A DNA stretch of 64,000 nucleotides from Paenibacillus kyungheensis. GTDB taxonomy: Bacteria; Bacillota; Bacilli; Paenibacillales; Paenibacillaceae. Below the pieces are notes generated by a model. The model was given only the letters and a program-made list of their open reading frames with translations, was not told the DNA's origin and made no database searches. The stretch is from assembly GCF_028606985.1 (NCBI RefSeq), contig NZ_CP117416.1, forward strand, positions 2,952,001 to 3,016,000, read 5' to 3'. This document shows positions 44,851 through 52,694 of this stretch, one piece after another; position 1 is the stretch's first letter; each line of letters opens with the position of its first letter. The position numbers and the translations under genes are program-made.

Positions 44851-45618
44851 ATGAAAGACATCCGACATCAGCACCTTATCTTTGATATGGATGATACGCT
44901 GATCCATTGTAACAAATATTTCAATCTCATTTTAGACGAATTTATCAGTCTGTTATCCGAATGGTTCAATCATCCAGCAGTAACGATGGACGCTATTCGT
45001 CAAAAACAAATCGAAATTGATGTAGCTGGTGTGCATAGAGTAGGTTTTGCTAGTGAACATTTTCCCAAATCATTAGTTGAAACGTATCATCATTTCAGTC
45101 AATTAGTAGGACGACCTGTACATGAAGCAGAAGAAAATCAATTGCGTCTACTAGGCAATAGCGTATATGAGAAAGAAGTAGAACCTTATCCTGGCATGGT
45201 AGAAACGCTAGAAATTCTTCAACAAGCAGGTCATACTTTATATCTGTATACCGGCGGCGAGACTGTTATTCAGCAACGCAAAATCGATCAGATGAAATTA
45301 ACATCTTATTTCGATTCTCGCATCTTTATCCGTCAGCACAAAAATATTCATGCGCTTGAAGAGATTATTAATTCTCATGTGCTTCCACGTCAGGACACAT
45401 GGATGATCGGTAACTCTTTACGTTCTGATGTTCAACCTGCTCTACATGCTTCTCTCAACACTATTTATCTGAAACAATCCCATGAATGGGCATATGATGT
45501 AGTTCAACTTCAACACGACGACAATCTTCCGTTCTACACCATATCGCAATTGGTTGAAGTTCCTCAGGTCATTCATGAAAGTCTATCACAACAGCAAAAG
45601 AAACGGACATCGGGTTAA
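44851..45618 (+). CDS. HAD-superfamily hydrolase
   Basis: 255 residues. HAD motif I is FDMDDTLIHC near residue 11, with a cap domain inserted after it. Motif II is the T in LYTGGE, motif III the Lys in IDQMKL, and motif IV is the acidic site WMIGNSLRSDVQPA. A magnesium-dependent phosphatase is likely, substrate unknown. ATG 44851 has AAGGAG eight bases upstream. The stop codon lies inside the loop of the following terminator, so the gene ends the operon with the ArsR-like regulator. Confidence 0.85.
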   Translation: MKDIRHQHLIFDMDDTLIHCNKYFNLILDEFISLLSEWFNHPAVTMDAIRQKQIEIDVAGVHRVGFASEHFPKSLVETYHHFSQLVGRPVHEAEENQLRLLGNSVYEKEVEPYPGMVETLEILQQAGHTLYLYTGGETVIQQRKIDQMKLTSYFDSRIFIRQHKNIHALEEIINSHVLPRQDTWMIGNSLRSDVQPALHASLNTIYLKQSHEWAYDVVQLQHDDNLPFYTISQLVEVPQVIHESLSQQQKKRTSG

Positions 45619-45632
45619 TTCCCGGTCCGTTT
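45602..45632 (+). terminator. Terminator of the regulator-HAD operon
   Basis: Stem AACGGAC-at-CGGG paired with CCCG-GTCCGTT, then a run of T. The HAD stop codon is in the loop. Confidence 0.85.
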
Positions 45633-45721
45633 TTTTGTTTTTCATTAAAAGCTTTGTTTTCCTTTTACTGCATAACATAGATTAGCCATTATCTATGATT
45701 ATTTATCATCATCTACTACGT

Positions 45722-48052
45722 TTATTTCACAGCTTCTACGATCAATTTTCCAGATTCCTGATCGACCAGTTTGATTCGTCCTTTATGCGTTTCATTTCCT
45801 TTTTTGAAAGCAAGAGCTTGAGTCTCGCCTTTTTGTAATAACGTTTTGAGCATAGAGACCGATATTTTTTTACCGGCAAATTCTTTCCAGATCACAAAAG
45901 TACATCCTTGTTTGAAATGCGAACAACCGTATCCTTTGCGCCCTTCTATAATTTGTCCGCCACAATTAGCATTCGGGCATTTACCAAGTGCTGTATGTTT
46001 TCCAGCCGCTCCCATCGATACAGTAGCTGTAGCCGATTTGGCTGTTGATGCAGAAGAAGTGGATGCTGATTTAGCAGTTGATTTGCTTGTAGCACTGCTT
46101 TTACTACGATTGGTTGTACTTGCACTTCCTTTACTTGCAGTAGTACGTGTAGATTTCGATGAACGGTTACCTTTACCCGTTGAACGTGATTCATCGCCAA
46201 ATCGTCCGGCAATAGCAGGTGATTGTGTTTTTACTTTTTCGATCACAGAGGCGGCGAATTTCTTCACACTTTCCAAAAAGCGATCAGAATCTGCTTCTCC
46301 ACGTGAAATCTGATTAAGCCGACGCTCCCATTGCCCTGTCATTTCTGGCGAAGTGAGAAGTTCTACTCCAGCCGCACGAATCAATTCGATAGCAGCACGT
46401 CCTTTTAACGTTAACTCCATCTTTTTACCTTGAGTATTAATATATCCGACTTGCTTCAGTCGTTCTATCGTTGCCGCTCGTGTAGCTGGTGTACCCAGAC
46501 CTGACTCTTTCATCGCATCACGCAATTCTTCATTCTCGATCTGCTTGCCTGCACTTTCCATCGCTTTGAGCAAAGTACCTTCTGTATAATGCTTGGGCGG
46601 TTGAGTCGCTTTTTCTTTCACTTCTGCTTTGCTACATTGCACAGGTTGCTTATCATCAATAACAAATGGTTCTTGTACTTCTTCCTCTGGCTCTTCTTCT
46701 TTACCATTTTCACTTTTGGTTGAAGATCTACTGGAAGATTTGGATTTATCTTTATCAGGCAATGTAGCTTTCCATCCCAAAAACAATAATTCTTTGACTG
46801 CTGTTTTGAATGTTTCCTGCTCTACAGTAGTCATTACAGTATGATGCTTGTATTCAGCAGGTGGATAAAATTGTGCTAGAAAACGACGTACAATCAGATC
46901 ATACAATTGCTGTTCTTCTTTGCTCAGTGTACCCGGCTTTTTCAACGTAGGTAAAATCGCATGGTGATCTTCCACTTTAGAAGGATTGCAAACCGCTTTA
47001 TTGTTAACATGGACGCGTTTGCCTTCTGCGCCTTCTGCCAGTTGTTCATACGGTGTGTTTTTGAGCATTCCTAACACTTTATGCATCCCATCAATATTTT
47101 GCTCGGTAACATAGTTAGAGTTGGTACGCGGATAGCTGATGACTTTATGCTTTTCATAAAGAGCTTGCGCGGTATCAAGCGTTTTTTTGGCTGAGTAACC
47201 AAATTTGGCATTCGCATCCCGTTGTAACAAGGTAAGATCATACAGTTTATACGGATACTCTTTACTTTCACGGATATCGTATTTGGTAATACGTCCTTGT
47301 TTACCTTTTACTTTATCAACAATCGCTTGTCCTTTGGCTTGATCGGTAATCCGATCACCTTGCCACACCCCTGTATAACTTTTGTCTGCCTGCTTGAATG
47401 TAGCTCTCACTTCATAAAACGTTTGCGAATCAAACGCTTCGATTTCTTTCTGGCGATCATAGATTAAAGCTAGTACGGGCGTCTGTACACGTCCTACAGA
47501 CAATAAATTATTATGTTTAATCGTAAAAGCGCGAGACGCATTCATACCGATTAACCAGTCCGCTTCACTTCGTGCTCTCGCTGCCCGGGTTAAATTCTCA
47601 AATTCCTGTCCGTCTTTTAATTCAACAAATCCTTTGCGAATACTTTCCGGTGTAAGATCTGATATCCATAAGCGCTTGACAGGCTGTGTAAGCTTCAATT
47701 GACGCTGGATTAACGCAAATATATGCTGACCTTCCCGCCCGGCATCACAGGCGTTTACAATGCGGTCACAGCGCTTAGCAAGTTCTCCGATCGTATTCAA
47801 TTGATCTTTGGTTCGAGGGTTAGGTACAATTTTGAATTGCTCTGGAATAATAGGAAGATCGCCGAAGTTCCATTTTTTATATTTGGGATCATAAGCATCG
47901 GGTTCTGCGAGTCCTATTAAATGACCGATTGCCCAAGTAATAATATATTGTTCCCCTTCCAAATATGTACGGTGATTGCGTGCTTTAGGCTCCATCACAG
48001 CAGCAATATTCCGTCCCATATCAGGCTTTTCTGCTACGATTAATATTTTCAT
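45722..48052 (-). CDS. topB: DNA topoisomerase III
   Basis: 776 residues, a type IA topoisomerase that relaxes and decatenates DNA through a transient 5'-phosphotyrosine. The N-terminal TOPRIM domain has LIVAEKPDMG and NACDAGREGQHIF. The catalytic Tyr is in VISYPRTNSNYV near residue 318. A Ser/Thr/Ala/Lys-rich linker (about 610-695) leads to a C-terminal zinc-finger-like unit with Cys pairs (CPNANCGG, then GCSHFKQGC). ATG 48052 is nine bases after AAAGGA; the in-frame ATG at 48061 directly abuts that site. An extended -10 promoter and two hairpins lie in the 95-base leader. Confidence 0.93.
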   Translation of the reverse strand: MKILIVAEKPDMGRNIAAVMEPKARNHRTYLEGEQYIITWAIGHLIGLAEPDAYDPKYKKWNFGDLPIIPEQFKIVPNPRTKDQLNTIGELAKRCDRIVNACDAGREGQHIFALIQRQLKLTQPVKRLWISDLTPESIRKGFVELKDGQEFENLTRAARARSEADWLIGMNASRAFTIKHNNLLSVGRVQTPVLALIYDRQKEIEAFDSQTFYEVRATFKQADKSYTGVWQGDRITDQAKGQAIVDKVKGKQGRITKYDIRESKEYPYKLYDLTLLQRDANAKFGYSAKKTLDTAQALYEKHKVISYPRTNSNYVTEQNIDGMHKVLGMLKNTPYEQLAEGAEGKRVHVNNKAVCNPSKVEDHHAILPTLKKPGTLSKEEQQLYDLIVRRFLAQFYPPAEYKHHTVMTTVEQETFKTAVKELLFLGWKATLPDKDKSKSSSRSSTKSENGKEEEPEEEVQEPFVIDDKQPVQCSKAEVKEKATQPPKHYTEGTLLKAMESAGKQIENEELRDAMKESGLGTPATRAATIERLKQVGYINTQGKKMELTLKGRAAIELIRAAGVELLTSPEMTGQWERRLNQISRGEADSDRFLESVKKFAASVIEKVKTQSPAIAGRFGDESRSTGKGNRSSKSTRTTASKGSASTTNRSKSSATSKSTAKSASTSSASTAKSATATVSMGAAGKHTALGKCPNANCGGQIIEGRKGYGCSHFKQGCTFVIWKEFAGKKISVSMLKTLLQKGETQALAFKKGNETHKGRIKLVDQESGKLIVEAVK

Positions 48053-48058
48053 TTCGTT

Positions 48059-48076
48059 CATTCCTTTCCGGGAATG
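48059..48076 (-). promoter_or_regulatory. Hairpin over the topB ribosome site
   Basis: CATTCC-CGGAAA-GGAATG is a perfect six-base-pair stem. Its loop and 3' arm carry the GGAAAGGA ribosome site of topB, so folding would hinder initiation. Confidence 0.45.
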
Positions 48077-48093
48077 GATTGTATCTTAGCGAC

Positions 48094-48125
48094 AAAAAGG
48101 GACCACACCCTGGAGTGTAGCCCCC
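48094..48125 (-). terminator. Attenuator-like terminator in the topB leader
   Basis: On the minus strand, GGGG-(G)-CTACACTC pairs with GGTGTGG-TCCC through G-C, A-U and G-U pairs, followed by TTTTT. It lies after the topB promoter (48153-48181) and about 42 bases before the start codon, so it would stop topB transcription unless overcome. Confidence 0.6.
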
Positions 48126-48152
48126 TTGCCCACGTACTTGCTATTGCTATTT

Positions 48153-48181
48153 ATTATAACATAGCATCGTCCAAATTTCGA
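48153..48181 (-). promoter_or_regulatory. topB promoter
   Basis: TATAAT (48158-48153) with an upstream TG giving an extended -10, and a weak -35 TCGAAA (48181-48176) at 17-base spacing. Predicted transcription start near 48146. Confidence 0.6.
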
Positions 48182-48250
48182 TTGAAGTTTTGTGTTTCTA
48201 TGTTTATGTCTACCTTGAAATAATAATGATCGATAAGACAGATCAACATA

Positions 48251-48300
48251 ATAAAAGCTACCGTCAGCTAGAACTAATCTTAGCTAACAATAGCTTTTAT
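48251..48300 (-). terminator. Terminator of gltD
   Basis: Twenty-base-pair stem (minus strand: ATAAAAGCTATTGTTAGCTA with TAGCTGACGGTAGCTTTTAT) and a ten-base loop. Three G-U pairs exist only in the minus-strand RNA, which fits gltD ending at 48374. Confidence 0.8.
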
Positions 48301-48373
48301 TGAATGATATCTTGGTATGGCATTGGTTATCACATAGAGATCACTCTACTAATTCATTAATCTATGACTTCTG

Positions 48374-49861
48374 TTATACAAGCACTGTTGAACCCATCAA
48401 ATATTTATCCACTTCACGCGCAGCTTCGCGTCCTTCATTGATCGCCCATACGACTAGACTTTGTCCACGACGCATATCACCAGCAGCAAATACTTTATCT
48501 ACATTGGTATTGTATTTACCATAACGTGCTTTAACATTCGTCCAGCGATCTGTTGCTAGGCCTAATTGTTGTGGCAACGTTTGTTCAGGACCATCAAATC
48601 CGATAGCAATTAGTGCAAGTTCCGCAGGGAATACTTTTTCTGTACCTGGGATTGGTTGATAGATTTTACGACCGGTCTCATCGACAATACGTTGAATCTG
48701 AATCGTATGCAACTCTTTCAAGTTACCATTTTCATCACCAACAAATTTAGTCGTCATGATTGAGAATTCACGTGGGTCACTACCGAATATCGCTTTTGCT
48801 TCTTCTTGTGCATAATCCAATGTGTACACATTAGGGAATTGTGGCCACGGGTTACTAATAGGATCACGTTCTAAAGGCGCTTTGTCATGCGTACCGAATT
48901 GAGTGACTGTACTGCAACCATGACGAACCGAAGTAGCTACACAGTCAGAACCAGTATCACCGCCGCCGATCACAATAACATTTTTATCTTGAGCAGATAA
49001 ATAATTACCGTCTTCAAGATTGCTATCCAGATAACTTTTAATCGAACCGTTTAGGAAATCCATAGCATAGACAACACCGTTTAACTCGCTGCCTTCAATA
49101 TTGAATTCACGCGGTTTCGTTGCACCGCCACAAAGTATCACAGCATCATATTCATCAACCAATTGTTGCGCAGGAATATCTTTTCCAATTTCTGTACCTG
49201 TAATAAATTCGATACCTTCTGCGATCAAAAGGTCAACACGACGCTGAACAATACCTTTGTCTAATTTCATTGTTGGAATACCATACGTTAGCAATCCACC
49301 AACACGATCAGACCGCTCATAGACAGTAACAGAATGACCTGCTTTATTTAATTGTGCTGCACACGCCAGACCGGCTGGACCTGATCCGATAACCGCTACA
49401 CGACGACCTGTACGTTTTTCAGGTGGTTGTGGAACAACCCAACCTTCTTCAAAACCTTTTTCAATAATCGCTTCTTCAATGGTTTTGATCGTTACCGGTT
49501 GTCCGATCAGACCTACCGTACACGAACCTTCGCACGGTGCTGGACAGATACGCCCTGTAAATTCAGGAAAATTATTTGTTTTGTGTAGACGCTCTAGCGC
49601 TTCTCTCCACAATCCACGATACACCAAGTTATTCCATTCAGGAATCAAGTTATGAACCGGACAACCAAAAGTTCCACCAGCCATATCCATTCCTGTGTGA
49701 CAGTAAGGTGTGCCACAATCCATACATCTAGCGCCTTGTGTACGGAGCTCATCTTCTGCCATATGTTTGTGGAACTCTTGCCAATCTTTTACGCGTTCAA
49801 GCGGATTGCGATCCGCGGGAATTTGTCTTTTGTATTCCATGAATCCAGTTGGTGTAGACAT
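48374..49861 (-). CDS. gltD: Glutamate synthase, small (beta) subunit
   Basis: 495 residues, the FAD- and NADPH-binding subunit that feeds electrons to the large subunit for glutamate synthesis from glutamine and 2-oxoglutarate. N-terminal cysteines for two iron-sulfur clusters are present (CMDCGTPYCH, FGCPV, CPAPCEGSC). Two dinucleotide folds follow (VAVIGSGPAGLACAAQL near 150; NVIVIGGGDTGSDC near 290) and the C-terminal FAAGDMRRGQSLVVWA. The ATG follows GGGGGAAATGTTAAA. The large-subunit gene (gltA/gltB), usually just upstream, is absent here. The gene is monocistronic. Confidence 0.94.
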   Translation of the reverse strand: MSTPTGFMEYKRQIPADRNPLERVKDWQEFHKHMAEDELRTQGARCMDCGTPYCHTGMDMAGGTFGCPVHNLIPEWNNLVYRGLWREALERLHKTNNFPEFTGRICPAPCEGSCTVGLIGQPVTIKTIEEAIIEKGFEEGWVVPQPPEKRTGRRVAVIGSGPAGLACAAQLNKAGHSVTVYERSDRVGGLLTYGIPTMKLDKGIVQRRVDLLIAEGIEFITGTEIGKDIPAQQLVDEYDAVILCGGATKPREFNIEGSELNGVVYAMDFLNGSIKSYLDSNLEDGNYLSAQDKNVIVIGGGDTGSDCVATSVRHGCSTVTQFGTHDKAPLERDPISNPWPQFPNVYTLDYAQEEAKAIFGSDPREFSIMTTKFVGDENGNLKELHTIQIQRIVDETGRKIYQPIPGTEKVFPAELALIAIGFDGPEQTLPQQLGLATDRWTNVKARYGKYNTNVDKVFAAGDMRRGQSLVVWAINEGREAAREVDKYLMGSTVLV

Positions 49862-50269
49862 TTTAACATTTCCCCCATCCGTTCTGTCACTGCTAAGCTT
49901 GTTGTACAGATATTTTTATGATATCCAATCTTGTTACCTTCTCTTTATTTAGTGAATCTAGGTGTCGTCTTACTACTTGTAAAACACAATACTTGCTTGT
50001 AATAAGTTTATTTTCTAGATTATCATTCACACAAATAAATACAAAATGGATTATGCGCATGATTGTTTGTACTTTTTACATAGAGATTACACCGTGGTGA
50101 AACATCTTGCAAGCTTATTTCTTGGCGTTGCGTAATTTTCCACTATAATCATTGAACGTTGTGATAGAGCGTATACTTTTAATACATGCTCAAATGAATA
50201 TTAATGCTGATTATAGTTTACTGCATAGATAGCTGATTTTTATTTTCGCATAAATATCTCATAAAATGA
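49862..50269. other. Intergenic region between gltD and dfrA
   Basis: A 408-base AT-rich stretch upstream of gltD and downstream of dfrA. I found no convincing gene, hairpin terminator or regulator box in it. It must hold the gltD promoter. Confidence 0.5.
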
Positions 50270-50758
50270 TTAAATATGCAAATATTCTTTAAAATAATAA
50301 TTATAATCGTTTTTGTCATCTCGCACACCTTGAGTAGTAGAAACTTCTTTCCATTTCGACCAATCTACCTCTGGAAAATACGTATCTCCTGCAAAATCAT
50401 GATCGATGTCTGTAACTAACAAACGATCTGCATGATCCAAAAACTGCTTATAAATTGTAGAGCCACCGATAACCATTAATTCCTGCTCTGGATCTGCAAG
50501 CTGGATCGCTTCCTCTACTGAATATACAACTTCAGCATCATTAGCTTGAAAATCATGACTTCGTGTCAGGATAATATTACGACGATTGGGTAGCGGCTTA
50601 CCACCAAATGATTCCCATGTTTTGCGTCCCATTATTACTGTTTTGTGCTGAGTCTGTTGTTTGAAATAAGCCATATCGCGGGGCAATCGCCAGGGTAAGT
50701 CATTATTTTTGCCAATGACTCCGTTGCTTGCTTGCGCCCATATCATTGTAATCGTCAT
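50270..50758 (-). CDS. dfrA: Dihydrofolate reductase
   Basis: 162 residues. It reduces dihydrofolate with NADPH, renewing the folate consumed by the thymidylate synthase encoded upstream. Motifs: MIWAQASNGVIGKNNDLPWRLPRD at the N-terminus with the substrate-binding acidic Asp in the LPRDM helix, VIMGRKTWESFG (NADPH binding), NIILTRS, and VIGGSTIYKQFL. ATG 50758 is 11 bases after GGAGG; a later ATG at 50746 is possible. A 37-base dyad lies just upstream. No trimethoprim-resistance conclusion can be drawn from the sequence alone. Confidence 0.94.
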   Translation of the reverse strand: MTITMIWAQASNGVIGKNNDLPWRLPRDMAYFKQQTQHKTVIMGRKTWESFGGKPLPNRRNIILTRSHDFQANDAEVVYSVEEAIQLADPEQELMVIGGSTIYKQFLDHADRLLVTDIDHDFAGDTYFPEVDWSKWKEVSTTQGVRDDKNDYNYYFKEYLHI

Positions 50759-50796
50759 TCCAATTACGACCTCCATATGTCCAAAATATACGTTAA

Positions 50797-50833
50797 GACA
50801 GGTTTATACTGTATCATATCATCAAAACCTGTC
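50797..50833. promoter_or_regulatory. Wide dyad flanking the likely dfrA promoter
   Basis: Perfect nine-base arms GACAGGTTT and AAACCTGTC separated by 19 bases, 39-75 bases before dfrA. On the minus strand the left arm overlaps a -35-like ATGACA, and a TACAGT -10-like sequence lies between the arms. It may be an operator pair or a leader hairpin. Confidence 0.4.
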
Positions 50834-51089
50834 ATTGGCATCACATTATTATCCAAATCCCGAACCTTTTATAACCTTACATACTCAATCATTTGCCAAA
50901 AAGCAATATATAAAATATTTTATAGATAGTCATTCATAAATTTAATCATTACCTATCTTTTAGTTGAGCTGTTTCGTTCTTTTTGCTGATCTACTTCGTT
51001 TTTTATTGATGTAGTAATTTAATTCTAATCTACTGGGTGCACAGACTTGAGAGTAATACATATAGCGCTTCTCAAAGTTATTTTACTAT

Positions 51090-51146
51090 ACAAAAAAACT
51101 CTTACTTCTTTTTCTTGTTACAGAAAAGATGTTAAGAGTTCTTTGT
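51090..51146 (-). terminator. Terminator of thyA
   Basis: Outer arms ACAAAAAAACTCTTAC and GTTAAGAGTTCTTTGT with an inner TTCTTTTTCT/AGAAAAGA pairing. It lies after thyA (ends 51171). The remaining part of the 50834-51089 gap shows nothing further. It implies dfrA has its own promoter. Confidence 0.65.
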
Positions 51147-51170
51147 AAAACAACAGAATAGGCTATTTTA

Positions 51171-51965
51171 TTATACCGAAATAGGTGCTTTGATTCCTGG
51201 ATGATACTCATAATTTTCAAAAACAAAATCATCAAAATGATAATCAAAAATCGAATCCGGTTTGCGAGCCAGACGAAGCTGAGGCAATGGATACGGTTCT
51301 CTGGTTAACTGTAATTTCGCTTGCTCCATATGGTTAGCATAGATATGAACATCTCCACCCGTCCATACCAGATCGCCCACTTCCAGATCGCATTGCTGTG
51401 CAACCATATGAGTGAGAAGTGCATACGAAGCCAGATTAAATGGCAATCCTAAGAAAGTATCTACCGATCGCATCTGGAACATGCAAGACAATTTGCCGTT
51501 GGCTACATAAAATTGGAAAGCATAATGACAAGGTGGCAAAGCCATCGCATCTACTTCTGCTGCATTCCAAGCATTTACAATATGACGACGTGAGTCTGGA
51601 TTATTTTTAATACTTTCGATTACCGATGTAATCTGGTCAATCACTTCTCCACCGGGCCCGCGCCATGTTCTCCACTGTGCTCCATACACACGTCCTAGAT
51701 TTCCTTCTTCATCTGCCCATTCATCCCAGATCGTAACGCCATTATCTTGCAAATATTTAATATTCGTACTCCCACTAAGAAACCATAACAATTCATGTAT
51801 AATCGAACGAGTATGTAACCTCTTCGTTGTTAGTAAAGGAAAACCTTTTTGCAAATCAATACGCATTTGTCTACCAAAAACAGATGTCGTTCCGGTTCCA
51901 GTACGATCTGATTTTTCTGCACCATGATCCAAAATATCTTGTAATAGCTCTAAATATACTTTCAT
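51171..51965 (-). CDS. thyA: Thymidylate synthase (ThyA)
   Basis: 264 residues, exactly the E. coli length. It methylates dUMP to dTMP using methylene-tetrahydrofolate, producing dihydrofolate. The catalytic nucleophile is Cys146 in [12 protein letters not shown]. Other signatures are [12 protein letters not shown], the phosphate-binding arginines in [11 protein letters not shown], and the C-terminal [10 protein letters not shown]. The ATG is preceded by GAGGTG. dfrA lies downstream on the same strand but beyond a terminator-like hairpin. Confidence 0.96.
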   Translation of the reverse strand: MKVYLELLQDILDHGAEKSDRTGTGTTSVFGRQMRIDLQKGFPLLTTKRLHTRSIIHELLWFLSGSTNIKYLQDNGVTIWDEWADEEGNLGRVYGAQWRTWRGPGGEVIDQITSVIESIKNNPDSRRHIVNAWNAAEVDAMALPPCHYAFQFYVANGKLSCMFQMRSVDTFLGLPFNLASYALLTHMVAQQCDLEVGDLVWTGGDVHIYANHMEQAKLQLTREPYPLPQLRLARKPDSIFDYHFDDFVFENYEYHPGIKAPISV

Positions 51966-52223
51966 AATTCACCTCATCATAAGACTTCGCTAAACGTTCA
52001 ATATGAGATATACCTATATCTGTATCTATCTAGCTTCTTATTATGATAGTAAAAATCAGATCAAGATACAACTCTTAGGTATTGATAAAATAGATAATAA
52101 TTATATTCAATCCTAAAATAGATGTATGAAAACATAACGCTGAACAGCGAAGTACGGTTTTATACATTTCAATATCATGCTAAAAGCTACATAGTACTCT
52201 AAAAAGGTTCTAAAAAACACAAA

Positions 52224-52250
52224 CACCCATCTGTATAAAACAGATGGGCG
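52224..52250 (-). terminator. Terminator of rpmG
   Basis: Stem CCCATCTG/CAGATGGG (52226-52233 with 52241-52248), a seven-base loop, then on the minus strand a T-rich tail. The rest of 51966-52272 shows nothing identifiable apart from the thyA upstream region. Confidence 0.8.
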
Positions 52251-52272
52251 AACGTTTAGACGTTAATAGATA

Positions 52273-52422
52273 TTAACGAGTTTCACGATGGATCGTGTAT
52301 TTTTTTAGACGTGGGCAATATTTTTTCAACTCAAGACGTTCTGGATGATTTCTTTTGTTCTTGGTTGTAGTATAATTACGGTCGCCAGTCTCTGTGCATG
52401 CCATAGTTACGATAACGCGCAT
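52273..52422 (-). CDS. rpmG: 50S ribosomal protein L33, cysteine-poor (zinc-independent) form
   Basis: 49 residues, too short to be noticed in a long-frame scan but clearly L33: it begins [20 protein letters not shown] and ends YTIHRETR. Zinc-binding L33 has CxxC twice. Here the motifs read CTET and CPRL, so one Cys of each pair is lost and a tetrahedral zinc site cannot form. In Bacillus, C-minus paralogues replace zinc forms under zinc limitation. The gene is 272 bases downstream of a Zur-boxed CobW/ZagA gene on the same strand. GAGGTGAATTCAC precedes the ATG. An own promoter (52603-52611) is visible. Confidence 0.9.
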   Translation of the reverse strand: MRVIVTMACTETGDRNYTTTKNKRNHPERLELKKYCPRLKKYTIHRETR

Positions 52423-52506
52423 GTGAATTCACCTCACTTCACTAATTAATAGACAAAAATATTCAACTATACTAATGTACCCTAATTGTGAAAAATGTTC
52501 AACTTC

Positions 52507-52521
52507 AATTTTCAGAAAAAC
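52507..52521. promoter_or_regulatory. CodY-like box in the rpmG leader
   Basis: AATTTTCAGAAAAAC agrees with the CodY consensus AATTTTCWGAAAATT at 13 of 15 positions. It lies about 75 bases downstream of the predicted rpmG transcription start. In such AT-rich DNA a chance match is quite possible. Confidence 0.3.
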
Positions 52522-52560
52522 ACCATATTCATTAAAGGATAGGTTAAATCTTTTCTCAAT

Positions 52561-52578
52561 CTGTTCACTACCGAACAG
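52561..52578. repeat. Dyad in the rpmG leader
   Basis: Perfect inverted repeat CTGTTC-ACTACC-GAACAG, 18 to 35 bases into the predicted transcript. It could be an RNA hairpin or a protein site. Confidence 0.4.
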
Positions 52579-52602
52579 ATATGATGTCCAACAGCCTTTT
52601 CT

Positions 52603-52611
52603 ATTATATCA
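52603..52611 (-). promoter_or_regulatory. Extended -10 promoter upstream of rpmG
   Basis: On the minus strand TGATATAAT contains the TG-N plus TATAAT of an extended -10. No good -35 is seen. Transcription would start near 52596, giving a leader of about 175 bases. Confidence 0.5.
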
Positions 52612-52694
52612 TAGATTGTTGTATATTTACATTGAATACGCTTGATTTTTTGAAAAGAAATGTACAACATAGGATATGAATTCACCTGCAATTA

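Noticed and set aside
45846-46313. Ala/Val/Leu-rich open frame opposite the topB C-terminus
   Set aside because: It arises from the repetitive Ser/Thr/Ala/Lys linker codons of topB read on the other strand.
52561-52578. LexA box
   Set aside because: The arms run GTTC...GAAC, opposite to the CGAAC...GTTCG order of Gram-positive LexA sites.
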